In this document: positions 4,364-5,834 of the stretch, one piece after another
How positions within the stretch are numbered: the stretch's first letter is position 1
Layout: each line of letters opens with the position of its first letter
Source: Cyanobacteria bacterium UBA9971
GTDB lineage: Bacteria > Cyanobacteriota > Vampirovibrionia > Gastranaerophilales > UBA9971
Direction: 5' to 3'
Assembly (NCBI GenBank): GCA_003499955.1
Contig: DNRP01000138.1
Coordinates: 8,615 to 14,448, forward strand
DNA length: 5,834 nucleotides
Program-made: the position numbers and the translations under genes
The notes under the pieces: model-generated
What the model saw: the letters and a program-made list of their open reading frames with translations, nothing else
Database searches by the model: none
Told to the model about the DNA's origin: nothing

Positions 4364-5632
4364 TTAATCTTGAATAATAAATTTAATCGGAAGCTCTGAA
4401 TCATTTACTTGCAAGTCTTTTTTGCTTTTATTTTTAGACTTTATTAAATTCGTTAAAACTTCGTCAGCTTTTTCGAGCTGTCTATCTTTTTTATTTTTAA
4501 TATCTTCATCGGTAATTTTAACTTCTATATCAGGAGTTATACCTTTTTTGTTTATATCTGTTCCATTTGGAGTAAGATATTTTTGAGTTGTAATATTAAT
4601 ACCTGCTCCGCCAGGAAGCTTGTTTATTTCCTGAACAAGTCCTTTCCCAAAGGATTTTGTGCCAATCAATATGGCTCTTCCGTTGTCTTTCAATGCGCCG
4701 CTAAGAATTTCACTTGCGCTTGCGCTTCCTCCATCAATCAATACAACAAGAGGTTTTTGCGTTACAGGTTTGTTTATTGCCTGTTGTGTTTCTTTATATC
4801 CATCTCTATCGACAGTACTAACTATCAAACCTGAAGTAAGAAACATATCAGAAATAGTAATGGCATTTGTCAAAAGTCCACCCGGATTAGATCTAATATC
4901 AAGAATATATCCGTCTTTATTGCTCAATTTCTTTAATGCATCTTTTATTTCAGCACTTGCTGTATGGCTTAAGAAAGAATTCAAACGAATATATCCGATA
5001 TTTTTAGGTATATTTGCACCTTTAGGTATAGTTATAGAAACAGATTTAACATCAATCTTATCTCTTGTTATAGTATAAAGTTTTTCAGCAGTGCCTTCTC
5101 TTTTAATCAAAAGGGTTACGGTTGTTCCTTTTTCTCCTCTTATTAAGTCAGCAGCTTCTTTTACAGACATACCTTTTGTACTTTTTTTGTTTATTTCGGT
5201 AATAAGGTCATTCGCCTTAAGTCCCGCTTTATCGGCAGGGGTATTTTCAATAGGTGCAATGACCATAAGTTTGTCGTCTTTTACTCCTATCTGTACTCCG
5301 ATTCCAAATAAAGTTCCGCTTATGGACTGCGTTTCATCGGCAAAATCTTCAGGATTAAGAAATCTTGTATAAGGATCGTTTAAGCTTGCCAACATGGTTT
5401 CTATCGCGACATAGGCATCTTTATCATTTTGAATAGCACTGTCGTATTTGTGTCTCCATCTATGCCAATCCTGATTATTTTGACTTGCGTCAACAAATTT
5501 CGTGTCGATTAATTTCCAGACTTCGTCATATAATTCTTGTGAACTATACGCATAAGTTTTGATTGCAGGTGTTCCCATAAGTGTCAAAACAAAAAATGCC
5601 GCAGTCACGCATAAAACTCTTTTAATCTTCAT
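4364..5632 (-). CDS. ctpA: carboxy-terminal processing protease, S41 family (CtpA/Prc type) with PDZ domain
   Basis: These proteases act outside the cytoplasmic membrane and cleave near the C-termini of envelope proteins, often regulating cell-wall hydrolases. The precursor has 422 residues, in the normal range. A basic start and hydrophobic stretch (about 5-20), with a possible cleavage site after TYA (28), form a Sec-type signal peptide or uncleaved anchor. An N-terminal helical region (about 30-100) includes LNDPYTRFLNPEDF (84-97). A PDZ domain follows (about 103-190) with GIGVQIG and TPADKAGLKANDLI. The protease core (about 195-375) has YIRLNSF, ILDIRSNPGG (243-252), GGSASASEIL (301-310) and SFGKGLVQ (327-334). 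S305, K330 and Q334 have the same spacing as the Ser-Lys-Gln triad of Bacillus CtpB, so it should be active. The tail (376-422) is Lys/Asp-rich. The ATG at 5630-5632 has GAGAGGT upstream at a long spacing of about 12 nt. It is a single-gene unit with a clear promoter at 5699-5727. Confidence 0.95.
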   Translation of the reverse strand: MKIKRVLCVTAAFFVLTLMGTPAIKTYAYSSQELYDEVWKLIDTKFVDASQNNQDWHRWRHKYDSAIQNDKDAYVAIETMLASLNDPYTRFLNPEDFADETQSISGTLFGIGVQIGVKDDKLMVIAPIENTPADKAGLKANDLITEINKKSTKGMSVKEAADLIRGEKGTTVTLLIKREGTAEKLYTITRDKIDVKSVSITIPKGANIPKNIGYIRLNSFLSHTASAEIKDALKKLSNKDGYILDIRSNPGGLLTNAITISDMFLTSGLIVSTVDRDGYKETQQAINKPVTQKPLVVLIDGGSASASEILSGALKDNGRAILIGTKSFGKGLVQEINKLPGGAGINITTQKYLTPNGTDINKKGITPDIEVKITDEDIKNKKDRQLEKADEVLTNLIKSKNKSKKDLQVNDSELPIKFIIQD

Positions 5633-5698
5633 TAAAAACTTTTTACCTCTCTTCTTTATTTAAAATAAAAATTTTTTTCTTACCCATAAATTTCTTAA

Positions 5699-5727
5699 TG
5701 TATATTAGCACATTTAATTATTGTCAA
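5699..5727 (-). promoter_or_regulatory. sigma-70-type promoter for ctpA
   Basis: On the minus strand a perfect TTGACA (5722-5727) is followed after exactly 17 bp by TATACA (5699-5704), a good -10 box. Transcription would start near 5692, giving a leader of about 60 nt before the ATG. Just upstream (5731-5748), AAATTTTG occurs twice at a 10-bp period, which could act as an UP-like or bent-DNA segment. Confidence 0.75.
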
Positions 5728-5784
5728 TCCAAATTTTGAAAAATTTTGGGCAATAATTAATTTTAAGTTTTTTAATAGAATTTT

Positions 5785-5812
5785 TATAATATTATATATT
5801 ATATAACTTTGT
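5785..5812 (+). promoter_or_regulatory. AT-rich promoter region of the tRNA gene
   Basis: The stretch directly before the tRNA is nearly pure A/T and holds overlapping -10 candidates: TATAAT (5785-5790) and TATATT (5795-5800). The second has TTAATA (5772-5777) 17 bp upstream, four of six matches to the -35 consensus, and would leave a leader of only about 6 nt. Which box is used cannot be decided from sequence. Confidence 0.4.
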
Positions 5813-5834
5813 GTCCACGTAGTTCAGCAGGATA
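5813..5834 (+). tRNA. tRNA, 5' end only (cut by window edge), possibly tRNA-Arg
   Basis: GTCCACG (5813-5819) fits a 7-nt acceptor strand. It is followed by T8-A9, G10-TTC as the 5' D-stem, then AGCAGGATA, which has the invariant A14, G15, G18, G19 and A21 in place. The window ends at A21, so the anticodon, the pairing arms and the T-loop are unseen. The acceptor start and the GGATA D-loop resemble bacterial arginine tRNAs, but the identity is a guess. Confidence 0.82.

Noticed and set aside
4583..5372. Three plus-strand frames opposite ctpA.
   Set aside because: They are shadows of the protease gene, which has a full domain set and catalytic residues on the minus strand.

Overview
The window is AT-rich and densely coded. 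It comes from a flagellated bacterium with an outer-membrane-style (diderm) gene set. The flagellar gene order motA-motB-fliL-fliM matches the cluster known from Clostridia, Thermotoga and spirochaetes, not the enteric arrangement. Low GC, sigma-70-type promoters with 17-bp spacers, a periplasmic S41 protease with a PDZ domain, and two families of short palindromic intergenic repeats fit several lineages. A motile member of the non-photosynthetic cyanobacterial sister clade (Vampirovibrionia/Gastranaerophilales) is one guess. Taxonomy is inference and cannot be settled from this sequence alone.

Layout. Positions 1-2769, minus strand: a stator and switch operon read right to left, motA (GTG start), motB (GTG start), fliL, then the first 95 codons of fliM, which runs off the left edge. 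MotA and MotB form the ion-driven stator. FliL is the stator-associated membrane protein. FliM is the C-ring subunit that binds phosphorylated CheY. A palindromic repeat of about 97 bp, preceded by extra truncated copies of its end, sits between motA and motB. Positions 2770-3022 hold divergent control signals, including a near-perfect sigma-70 promoter pointing right. Positions 3023-3166, plus strand: a 47-codon gene for a basic, alanine-rich, acid-free repeat protein that I do not recognise. It has its own strong promoter, ribosome binding site and terminator hairpin, and is the most novel item here. Positions 3397-4185, plus strand: surE, a metal-dependent nucleotidase. Positions 4211-4310: a 100-bp palindromic repeat in the convergent surE/ctpA gap, placed so that it could terminate ctpA. 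Positions 4364-5632, minus strand: a ctpA-type carboxy-terminal processing protease with a complete Ser/Lys/Gln catalytic set and a clear promoter at 5699-5727. Positions 5813-5834, plus strand: the first 22 nucleotides of a tRNA, cut by the window edge.

The flagellar genes act as one motor module. surE (nucleotide housekeeping) and ctpA (periplasmic protein processing) are independent single-gene units. The points most worth following up are the small alanine-rich protein, the covarying arm hairpins shared by the two repeat families, and the duplicated GHGGGG loop inside FliL.
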